A stretch of 8,800 bases of DNA, from contig SKNI01000635.1 in assembly GCA_007120615.1 (NCBI GenBank), forward strand, positions 1-8,800, read 5' to 3'. Position numbers and translations under genes: made by a program. This DNA is from Myxococcales bacterium (GTDB taxonomy: Bacteria > Myxococcota_A > Bradymonadia > Bradymonadales > Bradymonadaceae). Below the pieces are notes generated by a model. It ran no database searches, had not been told where the DNA came from, and was given only the letters and a program-made list of their open reading frames with translations. Below are positions 1-6,542 of the stretch, piece after piece; the first letter of the stretch is position 1, and each line of letters begins with the position of its first letter.

Positions 1-2222
1 AAGACGGAGCGGTTCTGACCGAGCCGATCCCCACCGATGGCGTGTACTTCGACTACGTGGCGCTGCAATTCGATGCTCAAATCACCCCCTCCATCGACGT
101 GCGCGTCTCCAACGACGACGGCTCCTCCTGGTCGAGCTGGACCGCCGTTACTCTCACCTTTGAGGAAGAGGGCGCTCACAACGGGTTTGCCGCCCTCGAC
201 ATCGATTCGGAGTCGATCAAGACCCACCTCCAACTTCGGTTTACGGGTGCTGAGCGTGAGGACTTCTCCTTTGTGAAGATCGAGCCTTTCGACAGCGCCT
301 ATAGCGATATCACCCCGGGAGAGGCCGACTTTGAGCCCGTCTCCGACGACGAGGATATCAGCATCGCCCATTTTGAATTGGCCGCCCACCGGGCCGTCGA
401 CGTCCCCCGCGCCGACTGGGGCGCCCGCGGTCATCGATGCACCCGCTCCAACTCTCCGACCCGCGTCGTCATTCACCACTCCGGCACCCCCACCTATGAG
501 AGCAGCTCCGTGCCCGCCCGAGTCCGACAGATCCAGAATTACTCCCAGGACAATAAGGGCTTCTGCGATATGATGTATCACTTTCTCATCGGTCAGGACG
601 GATTGATCTATGAGGGCCGAAGCGAGCGCCTTCAGGGAGCCCACGCCGGCGGCGCAAACTTCGGAAGCATCGGTATCGTCTTCATCGGAGACTACAGCCA
701 CGCCCCTCCCTCCGATGCGATGATGGACGCCGGGGCCCGACTGATGGCGGCGCTCTCCGATGAATACGGAATTCACCTCGATCGCAACACCGTCGAAGGC
801 CACCGCCACGCCGGAACCACCAGCACCGGTTGCCCGGGAGATGCCCTCTACGCCCGCCTCCAACAACTCATCGACGGGGCCTACGACGTCTCCGGTGGAA
901 GCACCACCCCCCAGGGATGCACTCAGACCGAAGAGGATAATTGCGCCGTCTATGGATGCGGATGCGTGGCCGGGGAGTGCTCCGGCGGAAATTGCTCCGG
1001 CTCCGGATGCACCTCCGAAGAGATCGGAGCCTGCAATAACCAGGGCTGCGGATGCGTCGACGGGGAGTGCTCCGGTGGCGCCTGCGAAGGCTCCGGCTGC
1101 ACCGACCACACCGAAAACCAGTGCAACGCCTTTGGCTGTGGATGCGTCGACGGAGCCTGCTCCGACGGGGCCTGCGGAGAGCCATCCTTTGACTCTCTGA
1201 GCCGCTTTCATCCGGTCAGTCCCTACCGGGCCGCCGATACTCGAAACGGTGCCCAGCCTGTGAAAGCCGGCACCACTCGAATGTTCGACCTTCCCGGCGT
1301 CCCCGCCGACGCCGAGGCGGTCACCGCCAATATCACCGCCGTCAATCCCACCAACGCCGGCTACCTCACCGTCTACCCCTGCGGAGAGCGCCCCGGCACC
1401 TCCAGCCTCAATTACCAGCCCGGCGAGGCCCGCCCCGGCCAGGTCACCGTCAGCCTGTCGGCGCTTAACCAGGTCTGCGTCTACAGCCTGGCCACCGTGG
1501 ACGTCATCATCGACATCTCCGGATGGTGGCGACCCACCGACGGGATGCAGGTCGATCCCTGGACGACCCGATTTGCGGACACCCGCGCCGGCGACCTCGG
1601 CGGGCGGATCAGCCGCGGTCAAACCCGGTCCTACGACTTCTCCGGTCAGGTCGGCCCCTCCACAAAAGCGGTCTCCTTAAACGTCACCGCCGTCCACCCC
1701 TCCGATCAGGGCTATATCACAGTCTTTCCCTGCGCCGACGGCCGACCCGAATCCTCCCACCTCAACCTTCAGCCCGACATCACCCGGGCCAACCACCTCA
1801 CCGTGCCCCTGGACGCCGATCAGCGAGTCTGTTTCTACACTCATCAGACCGACACCGATCTCTTGATCGACCTCACGGGAACCTGGTCCGAAGACGGCGA
1901 CCAACAATTGACCCCCCACGCCCCGACCCGCATCACCGACACCCGAGGCTCCAACAAGGTATCTCCCGACACCGATACCCAGATCCACCACCAGACCGAC
2001 GGCGTCGTCTTCGCAAGCCTGGTCGTCGTGGACGCCGACCAGGCCGGCTACGCCGCCGTCTACTCTTGTCAGGACGGCTACCGCGGAGCCTCTACCCTGA
2101 ACTTCCCCGGCGATCAGGCCACGGGCAACGCCGTCGTCGTCGATGCCTCCCGAGGCGGAGTCTGCGCCCGGACTTCCGCCTCCGCTCATATGATCTTTGA
2201 TACCTTCGCCACCCAACGATAA
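1..2222 (+). CDS. Secreted PGRP-type N-acetylmuramoyl-L-alanine amidase with Cys-rich modules and C-terminal repeat domains (5' end outside window)
   Basis: The reading frame is open from the first full codon at 3, so the start and any signal peptide lie upstream. Residue numbers here count the GTG at 42 as 1. Residues 1-110 look like a beta-rich N-terminal domain with the pattern DDGSSWSSW, common ahead of amidases. Residues 122-275 form an amidase_2/PGRP domain: RADWGARG, VVIHHSG (H145/H146), MYHFLIG (Y179), AHAGGANFGSIGIVFIGDY, then GHRHAGTTSTGCPG (H254 or H256, C264). One His of the HH pair, the late His and C264 match the zinc ligands of T7-lysozyme-type amidases, which cut the MurNAc-L-Ala bond of peptidoglycan. 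Residues 292-381 are three six-Cys modules. Residues 388-726 are three related domains with DTR starts, NVTAV-type strands, a Cys pair and, in the first two, a V/L-x-IDxxGxW-type end. All ligands are present, so it is probably active outside the cytoplasm. The physiological target (own wall, prey or competitor) cannot be told from sequence. Confidence 0.9.
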   Translation, partial: DGAVLTEPIPTDGVYFDYVALQFDAQITPSIDVRVSNDDGSSWSSWTAVTLTFEEEGAHNGFAALDIDSESIKTHLQLRFTGAEREDFSFVKIEPFDSAYSDITPGEADFEPVSDDEDISIAHFELAAHRAVDVPRADWGARGHRCTRSNSPTRVVIHHSGTPTYESSSVPARVRQIQNYSQDNKGFCDMMYHFLIGQDGLIYEGRSERLQGAHAGGANFGSIGIVFIGDYSHAPPSDAMMDAGARLMAALSDEYGIHLDRNTVEGHRHAGTTSTGCPGDALYARLQQLIDGAYDVSGGSTTPQGCTQTEEDNCAVYGCGCVAGECSGGNCSGSGCTSEEIGACNNQGCGCVDGECSGGACEGSGCTDHTENQCNAFGCGCVDGACSDGACGEPSFDSLSRFHPVSPYRAADTRNGAQPVKAGTTRMFDLPGVPADAEAVTANITAVNPTNAGYLTVYPCGERPGTSSLNYQPGEARPGQVTVSLSALNQVCVYSLATVDVIIDISGWWRPTDGMQVDPWTTRFADTRAGDLGGRISRGQTRSYDFSGQVGPSTKAVSLNVTAVHPSDQGYITVFPCADGRPESSHLNLQPDITRANHLTVPLDADQRVCFYTHQTDTDLLIDLTGTWSEDGDQQLTPHAPTRITDTRGSNKVSPDTDTQIHHQTDGVVFASLVVVDADQAGYAAVYSCQDGYRGASTLNFPGDQATGNAVVVDASRGGVCARTSASAHMIFDTFATQR
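915..1184 (+). repeat. Three tandem 90-base repeats encoding six-cysteine modules
   Basis: Three consecutive units of exactly 30 codons (915-1004, 1005-1094, 1095-1184) sit between the amidase domain and the C-terminal domains. Each starts with GCT and contains GCGCV followed by GECSGG or a close variant. Cysteines fall at unit positions 2, 10, 15, 17, 22 and 27 in all three copies. Equal lengths and a fixed Cys pattern point to in-frame tandem duplication. Six cysteines per unit suggest three disulfides each, making a rigid secreted linker or small binding module. No ligand can be assigned. Confidence 0.85.
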
Positions 2223-2229
2223 AGGGCAG

Positions 2230-2257
2230 GGAGCGCAGATGTCCCCGTCCGCGCTCC
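2230..2257. repeat. Hairpin containing copy 1 of a 20-base intergenic repeat
   Basis: It begins eight bases after the amidase stop codon. Arms 2230-2240 and 2247-2257 form an 11-pair stem with one A-C mismatch and one G-T wobble around a six-base loop. No T-run follows, so it is a poor intrinsic terminator, though it could still protect a 3' end. Bases 2230-2249 read GGAGCGCAGATGTCCCCGTC and recur almost unchanged at 5159-5177 and, inverted, at 5479-5498. That favours a dispersed repeat over a gene-specific signal. Confidence 0.6.
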
Positions 2258-2319
2258 AAGCAAATTGCAACGCCCGCTCCTTTATGAGATTCTCCGCTCA
2301 TCGTTTCCTATCCGATATC

Positions 2320-2348
2320 CAATATCGAAAATGAGCTGAGAGATAATA
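2320..2348 (+). promoter_or_regulatory. Leader and ribosome-binding region of the RCC1 lipoprotein gene
   Basis: The leader holds CAATATC, an A-run, then AGAGATAAT directly before the ATG. A weak GAG Shine-Dalgarno core lies six bases upstream of the start. The same order (CAATATC, A-run, AGAGATAAT) precedes the other lipoprotein gene at 5601-5621. This similarity supports the 2349 start and a shared origin of the two leaders. Confidence 0.5.
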
Positions 2349-3548
2349 ATGGCCGTAAAGAAACTTTTCCCTCTACTGCTTCTTTGTCTTGTCCTCGGCT
2401 GTATCTCCGACCCCACTGATATCGGTACGGATCAAGATGGTATCGACGGCGAAGATACACCCCGACTGACCGGCGTCAGCGCCGGTGAAAATCATAGTTG
2501 TGCCGTCTTTGACGACGGTATAATTCGGTGCTGGGGCAATAATGATCGCGGACAATTGGGCGACGGGTCCACCGATAGCCCCACAGGTCCTGTGGAGGTG
2601 GAGATCTCCTCGGCCGTAGAAGTCTCCGCCGGAGTCCACCACAGCTGCGCCCGACGGGAAAACGGACAGGTCCGTTGCTGGGGCGCCGGCGGGTCTGGAC
2701 AACTGGGAGTAGACTCCCCGGAGTTGAACACTCCCATCCCCGTGACCGTAGATCTGCCGAATGCGCTCGCCATCTCGGCCGGCACCCTCTTTAGCTGCGC
2801 TATCATCGAGGGCAATGACGTCAACTGCTGGGGCAGACACCAGGAAGGTCAACTCGGTGACGGGGGGGACTTCGCAATCTTTGAAAAAAGCGACACCCCG
2901 GTACGAGTTGTGAATCTGACCAATGTCCGCAGCATCTCCATCACCCGACGCCAAACCGGGCTCATCGGCAGCGGCCACGCCTGCGCCGTTCGCCATGATG
3001 GCACCGCTCGCTGCTGGGGAAATAATAGCCACGGCCAACTTGGCGATGAGGATAATCAAAACACTTCCGATCCGGTCGATGTCCATGATTTCTTCGATGT
3101 CGAGCAGATCTGCACCGGCCGCGAACATAGCTGTGCGCTCCACGAATCCGGAGAGATCTCCTGCTGGGGCCGAGGCAACCACGGACAACTCGGTAACGGC
3201 CAGGCCCAGCAACATGAAAGACCCGTCGCCGTCCAGGATATCGACTCCGCCCAGGCCATCACCTGCGGAGACAGACACACCTGCGCTCTTATGGAAGACG
3301 CCACGGTGCGTTGCTGGGGCAAGGGAGACGCGGGACAGATCGGCCACGGCCAGTTGGAGGAGCGACGCATTCCTACCACAGTCGAGGGCCTCTCCGACGT
3401 GACGCATCTGGCCTCAGGGGTCGACCATAATTGCGCCATCACCGCCGACGACGCCCTCTTTTGCTGGGGCCGAAATCACGAGAACCAACTGGGCACCTCG
3501 GGAATCAGCAACAGCGCCACCCCCATCGAGGTCGACTTCGGTCTGTGA
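2349..3548 (+). CDS. RCC1-repeat (seven-bladed propeller) lipoprotein
   Basis: The 399-residue product starts MAVKK and a hydrophobic stretch ending VLGC, so C18 is the likely lipidated cysteine. The +2 residue is Ile, not Asp, so outer-membrane sorting is plausible. After an acidic tether (residues 19-38) come seven RCC1 repeats, each with SAGxxHSCA-type and CWGxxxxGQLG motifs. Each repeat has two cysteines ten residues apart: 51/61, 100/110, 150/160, 212/222, 262/272, 312/322 and 362/372. Seven repeats are enough to close one RCC1-type beta-propeller, and the invariant pairs probably form one disulfide per blade. Eukaryotic RCC1 is a Ran exchange factor, but bacterial surface versions have no such known role; a binding scaffold is the safest reading. 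It lies 126 bases after the amidase gene and ends four bases from the stop of the convergent membrane-protein gene. Confidence 0.88.
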   Translation: MAVKKLFPLLLLCLVLGCISDPTDIGTDQDGIDGEDTPRLTGVSAGENHSCAVFDDGIIRCWGNNDRGQLGDGSTDSPTGPVEVEISSAVEVSAGVHHSCARRENGQVRCWGAGGSGQLGVDSPELNTPIPVTVDLPNALAISAGTLFSCAIIEGNDVNCWGRHQEGQLGDGGDFAIFEKSDTPVRVVNLTNVRSISITRRQTGLIGSGHACAVRHDGTARCWGNNSHGQLGDEDNQNTSDPVDVHDFFDVEQICTGREHSCALHESGEISCWGRGNHGQLGNGQAQQHERPVAVQDIDSAQAITCGDRHTCALMEDATVRCWGKGDAGQIGHGQLEERRIPTTVEGLSDVTHLASGVDHNCAITADDALFCWGRNHENQLGTSGISNSATPIEVDFGL

Positions 3549-3552
3549 GTCC

Positions 3553-5142
3553 TCACATCTCTTCTCGGTGCGCCAACCGCTCCACCAGCGACTCCACACT
3601 CTCCGGGGAGGTCTGCTCCGGGTAGAGCCATAGCGCTGCCATAAATAATGCCAGCGCTGCTGCACACCCCACGGCTACTTTGAGCTTCGAATTCTTGGAC
3701 AACGAGACCGGGCCCGTCAGAGCAACTCGCGAAATGGCAAGTCCCCCCAGGAGAAGCGCTCCCGCCACCAGTAATATGACGGACGCCGTCGCCTCCATCC
3801 CCAGGATGCTCTGGCCCAGATTCGGCGATACGCTTTGCCCCTTTACAAGCTCCACACTGACGCTGGTCAACGGCGCGGTGATTCGAGGAGGAAGCTCCGG
3901 AAAGGTAGACGACACAAAGGTATTATAGAAGACCGACCCCAGAAATAGTCCTCCCAGAATGCCGAGAAATACCGGGGCCCGCTCCTCCAACTCCTCCAGC
4001 ACCAGAGCGGCACCGACGGCGGCCAGCCCAAAGATCGGGATCAGCAACCGGGGCCCAAAACTCCATCCGGCAAACCACACATCTCGAGCCCCCGTGGCCA
4101 GGACCAAAAACCCCGCCACGCTCAGCCCGGCGTAGATCGCAAGCCACCGAGCCCGTTTCCACAGCAGCCCCAGCCCCATCACACCGACCAGCACCAGAGG
4201 CGCACAGAATAACAATCCCCGAGAAGAACTCAGGATCAATCCGTAGATCGCCTCCCACGACGGATACGTAATTCCGAATAACCCCGACTCATGAACCGCC
4301 CTCGCCGACCCGTGTACTAGATGAGAATAACTGGTGGAGAGGGGGTGTCCGAAGGCCAGAGTATTATAGACAAAGACCGTCACCGTCGGGATGAACGCTC
4401 CCGCCGAAAAACTCGCCAGCGGAGCCCACACTCTATGCTCTTCTCGAGCGATAAACCCCAGAAATAACGCCCCCAGAATCACCACCGCCTGATATTCCAT
4501 CAGAAAGGCCATGGCCCCGCAAAATCCGGCTCCCCACTGCCAGGCGATTTCTCTCCTGCCGGCCTTCTGCTGCTCTCTCTTCAGAGACTTCATGACACAG
4601 CAGGCCGCCGCCAACGAAAAACAGGTCACCAGGGCATGACCGTAAAACGCCGATCCGTAGTGAAAGAAGCTCGTCCCCAGCGCAAAGACGATGACCACCA
4701 GGTCCGCGATCTCCTCTCGAATCGCCAGGCTCACCAGGAGCCACCGCAATAAAAAGAGGGTCAAGAGCGCAAAGGGAATCATCACCGCCCAACGGGTGAA
4801 GACCACCAGCTGCTCCATCGATGAGACGTCTCCGCCCAGCATCTGATAGGCCTTCATCGCCGGCAGCGCCACAATGCTACTGCCCGGCGCCTTATCGGAG
4901 TAATACATCCCCCCGCGCCGGGCGACATCGAAGGGCACTCCGAATTGGCGGATCTGATCATTTACCGAGACCGTCCCTGACTCCATCATGGCCAGAGTCA
5001 GATAGATCCGACTCCGCTCATTGGGCGCCTGCACCTCGGGTGTCATCCAGCTATAGGCGAGAAAGAGCCCCAATAATAAAATCAGGGGCATATAATAAAG
5101 CCCTCGAATCCTCTCCCTGAGATTTAGTTCTGAACCCTTCAA
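3553..5142 (-). CDS. Multi-spanning membrane protein, probable GT-C (family 39-like) glycosyltransferase
   Basis: The 529-residue product has roughly 11-12 hydrophobic segments. The first (about 18-34) is followed by an outside loop with NERSR (41-45) and YYSDKAPG (80-87). Later segments lie near 113-139, 145-185, 203-232, 240-263, 300-328, 333-350, 364-383, 391-408, 451-470 and 487-507. A conserved-looking SFGPRLLIP lies at 361-369. The acidic residue just after helix 1, an SDKAPG-type loop and a late GPRxLxP motif are the pattern I associate with bacterial GT-C enzymes that use polyprenyl-phosphate sugars. The acceptor is unknown, and a non-catalytic membrane protein of the same fold cannot be excluded. 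Start: TTG at 5142 lies two codons after an in-frame stop (TAG) and keeps a basic N-terminus (RERIRG). ATG at 5091 (M18), with GAGGG nine bases upstream, is a real alternative. No operon partner is visible. Confidence 0.6.
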   Translation of the reverse strand: MKGSELNLRERIRGLYYMPLILLLGLFLAYSWMTPEVQAPNERSRIYLTLAMMESGTVSVNDQIRQFGVPFDVARRGGMYYSDKAPGSSIVALPAMKAYQMLGGDVSSMEQLVVFTRWAVMIPFALLTLFLLRWLLVSLAIREEIADLVVIVFALGTSFFHYGSAFYGHALVTCFSLAAACCVMKSLKREQQKAGRREIAWQWGAGFCGAMAFLMEYQAVVILGALFLGFIAREEHRVWAPLASFSAGAFIPTVTVFVYNTLAFGHPLSTSYSHLVHGSARAVHESGLFGITYPSWEAIYGLILSSSRGLLFCAPLVLVGVMGLGLLWKRARWLAIYAGLSVAGFLVLATGARDVWFAGWSFGPRLLIPIFGLAAVGAALVLEELEERAPVFLGILGGLFLGSVFYNTFVSSTFPELPPRITAPLTSVSVELVKGQSVSPNLGQSILGMEATASVILLVAGALLLGGLAISRVALTGPVSLSKNSKLKVAVGCAAALALFMAALWLYPEQTSPESVESLVERLAHREEM

Positions 5143-5158
5143 AACCTACCGATCTTCT

Positions 5159-5177
5159 GGAGCGCGGACGCCCCGTC
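5159..5177 (+). repeat. Copy 2 of the 20-base intergenic repeat
   Basis: GGAGCGCGGACGCCCCGTC matches copy 3 except for one missing T. Together with the CGCTC that follows, it folds into an imperfect hairpin (CGGACG against CGTCCG). It lies 17 bases upstream of the TTG start of the minus-strand membrane-protein gene, so it may be in that gene's leader. Confidence 0.6.
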
Positions 5178-5292
5178 CGCTCATAGAAAAAGCGCTTTTC
5201 TTGTTAGGCGAGCACATGGATGGCCTCGGCGCCAAAGGCATCGTAGTTGGAAGTGTTATATTGGTCTACCAACGCCTGGCGCCGCAGCCGCA

Positions 5293-5331
5293 GCCACCGC
5301 CGCCCTCCTGGCGGAGCGGTGGCTTGCCACC
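5293..5331. repeat. Overlapping, mutually exclusive hairpins
   Basis: GCCACCGC (5293-5300) can pair with GCGGTGGC (5316-5323), extended by CGCC/GGCG across a five-base loop. The same GGTGG (5318-5322) can instead pair with CCACC (5327-5331) across CTTG. The two folds cannot coexist. Both are strong because the region is GC-rich, so this could be a switch-like leader or only part of a repetitive element. Confidence 0.4.
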
Positions 5332-5354
5332 TGCGTAGCCCAGCTCCCGCCCAA

Positions 5355-5374
5355 CCCCCAGGCTTGCCTGGGGG
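5355..5374. repeat. Perfect 8-bp hairpin with CTTG loop
   Basis: CCCCCAGG (5355-5362) and CCTGGGGG (5367-5374) are exact inverse complements around CTTG. The core GGCTTGCC is the same as in the hairpin at 5318-5331, so the two structures look like related units. There is no T-run on either side, so it is not a standard intrinsic terminator. It resembles REP-like intergenic palindromes. Confidence 0.5.
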
Positions 5375-5478
5375 ATCAGACTGACGCGAACCCACAGCGC
5401 ACCGACCCAACAGACCACTACGAAGTGAATCAAATACCCGCGCTATCAGTACGTGCTACCGATGTATCCCATGAAAAA

Positions 5479-5498
5479 GACGGGGACGTCCGCGCTCC
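5479..5498 (-). repeat. Copy 3 of the 20-base intergenic repeat, inverted
   Basis: On the minus strand this reads GGAGCGCGGACGTCCCCGTC, the fullest form of the element. It faces copy 2 (5159-5177) in opposite orientation, so the two bound a 340-base segment like terminal inverted repeats. No clear target-site duplication is seen; only a GATC occurs near both outer edges. Confidence 0.55.
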
Positions 5499-5600
5499 GA
5501 TCACGCTTTAAATCACTGAATAGTTGAATCAACCCGCCTTTATTGTAACACTATACGACATCATCTTCTTGAGGGTCACCCAAAAGACCTCTCACTAGAG

Positions 5601-5621
5601 CAATATCAAAAGAGATAATCA
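5601..5621 (+). promoter_or_regulatory. Leader and ribosome-binding region of the Cys-rich lipoprotein gene
   Basis: CAATATC (5601-5607), an A-run and AGAGATAAT (5611-5619) stand directly before the ATG at 5622, with GAG seven bases upstream as a weak Shine-Dalgarno core. The arrangement repeats the leader of the gene at 2349, with a shorter gap between the blocks. Confidence 0.5.
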
Positions 5622-6530
5622 ATGACCTATTTTATCCGCTCACTCGCCATCGCCGCCGCCCTGCTCCTTGTAGCATGCATCTCCGATCCCACGCAGATCG
5701 ATGGCACACCCAATGCCGAAGAGAGCGATGTCGGGACCAACGATACGAGTCAACCCGACGACGATGCAAATGGTGACGGTGAATGCGTCCCCGAGACCTG
5801 TGAGACTCTCGAGGTCCAGTGCGGCGAACACGACGACGGATGCGACGGTACCGTGCAGTGTCGTGCTGAGTGCGATGAGGGGACTTGCAGTGACGCGGGG
5901 TTTTGCGAATGCCAGATTCCTCACTCCGACATCGGTCACTGCACGGACGCAGGCGCAGCATGTGGGGAAGTATCTGTTACCGACACCTGCGGAGAAGAGC
6001 AATTCATTGACTGTGGTCGTTGCGATGCCCCCGATTCCTGTGGGGCCTTCGAAGAAAATCAGTGTGGATGCAAGCCCAGGACTTGCGACGATATTGACGC
6101 GAGCTGTGGCAAGCATCCCGACGGCTGTGACGGCTGGATCTATTGTCCAAGACAAGGTGAAGAGGGTTGCCGGGAGGAAGAGACCTGCGGCTCCAATGTA
6201 GATGGTGGATTTGAATGCCTGGTAGAATGCGAGCCAAACACCTGTGGGGACCTTGAATGCGGTGATATTGTTGTGGGTTGCGGTCAGCCAAATGAAAATT
6301 GCGGCGAGTGTGAAGAGACTGGATGGGAAGATACCGGTGAGACTCGGGACCGCTGCGATGGACCCGATCTCTGCACGGAACATCTGCAGGAACGTCAGAC
6401 CACGGATTGTATTAATAATATGTGTTTCATAGAAACCCGGACTATACGCTACGAAGACAGTTGCGAGCGCTGCCCGGGAAGTTTTACGAATCTTGGACTC
6501 CTCTGCCAGAACGACAGCTGTGTCTTTTAA
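5622..6530 (+). CDS. Cysteine-rich surface lipoprotein
   Basis: The 302-residue product has a short N-region (MTYFIR), a hydrophobic stretch and a lipobox LVAC, with C19 the likely lipidated residue. Ile at +2 argues against inner-membrane retention. An acidic, low-complexity tether (about 21-54) follows. Residues 55-300 carry 38 cysteines, an even number, consistent with full disulfide pairing outside the cytoplasm. Three related units begin with C-x-P-x-TC: near 55-84, 150-175 and 203-230. The first two share a (D/P)DGCDG core, and the unit style recalls C-x-P-x-TC/DGCGG repeats of myxobacterial surface proteins. No enzyme motif is visible, so adhesion, scaffolding or ligand binding are all guesses. 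The segment right after the lipid Cys, ISDPTQI, nearly equals ISDPTDI of the RCC1 lipoprotein. It ends 12 bases from the stop of convergent hutI. Confidence 0.85.
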   Translation: MTYFIRSLAIAAALLLVACISDPTQIDGTPNAEESDVGTNDTSQPDDDANGDGECVPETCETLEVQCGEHDDGCDGTVQCRAECDEGTCSDAGFCECQIPHSDIGHCTDAGAACGEVSVTDTCGEEQFIDCGRCDAPDSCGAFEENQCGCKPRTCDDIDASCGKHPDGCDGWIYCPRQGEEGCREEETCGSNVDGGFECLVECEPNTCGDLECGDIVVGCGQPNENCGECEETGWEDTGETRDRCDGPDLCTEHLQERQTTDCINNMCFIETRTIRYEDSCERCPGSFTNLGLLCQNDSCVF

Positions 6531-6542
6531 TGGCGTCTTCCC

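Larger units (their letters stand above)
5143..5621. other. Gene-free spacer between divergent genes, with hairpins and repeats
   Basis: This 479-base region must hold the promoters of both flanking divergent genes. From left to right it contains a repeat copy (5159-5177), a small palindrome AAAAGCGCTTTT near 5187-5198, and a short frame resembling a GyrB N-terminus (minus strand, 5207-5272). GC-rich alternative hairpins (5293-5331), a perfect hairpin (5355-5374) and an inverted repeat copy (5479-5498) follow. From about 5500 the base composition becomes AT-richer, suiting a promoter for the gene at 5622, but I see no convincing -35/-10 pair. The open frames here are short and show no clear protein signature. 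Confidence 0.6.

Noticed and set aside
2230..2257. Intrinsic terminator of the amidase gene
   Set aside because: The stem is good but no T-run follows on either strand, and the sequence recurs elsewhere, so it is listed as a repeat.
1677..2270. A 197-codon minus-strand frame opposite the amidase C-terminus
   Set aside because: It is a Gly/Val/Asp-rich antisense shadow of the repeat domains and carries no protein signature.
2373..3407. A 344-codon minus-strand frame opposite the RCC1 gene
   Set aside because: Its apparent repeats mirror the RCC1 repeats of the real gene; there is no ribosome site and no recognisable domain.
5204..5410. A 68-codon minus-strand gene in the spacer
   Set aside because: Most of the frame reads through GC-rich hairpins and has no ribosome site; only the last 20 or so codons resemble a known protein, and that is reported as a tentative remnant.
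5471..5527. A small plus-strand frame of 18 codons starting ATGAAAAAG
   Set aside because: It runs through the dispersed repeat, lacks a ribosome site and ends quickly; there is no evidence of coding.
5524..5557. A promoter for the Cys-rich lipoprotein gene (TTGAAT and TATACG)
   Set aside because: The spacing between the two hexamers is 22 bases, too long for a standard sigma-70 promoter.
5640..6383. A 247-codon hydrophobic minus-strand frame opposite the Cys-rich lipoprotein
   Set aside because: The plus-strand frame has a lipobox and ordered Cys repeats; the antisense hydrophobicity is a complement effect of acidic codons.
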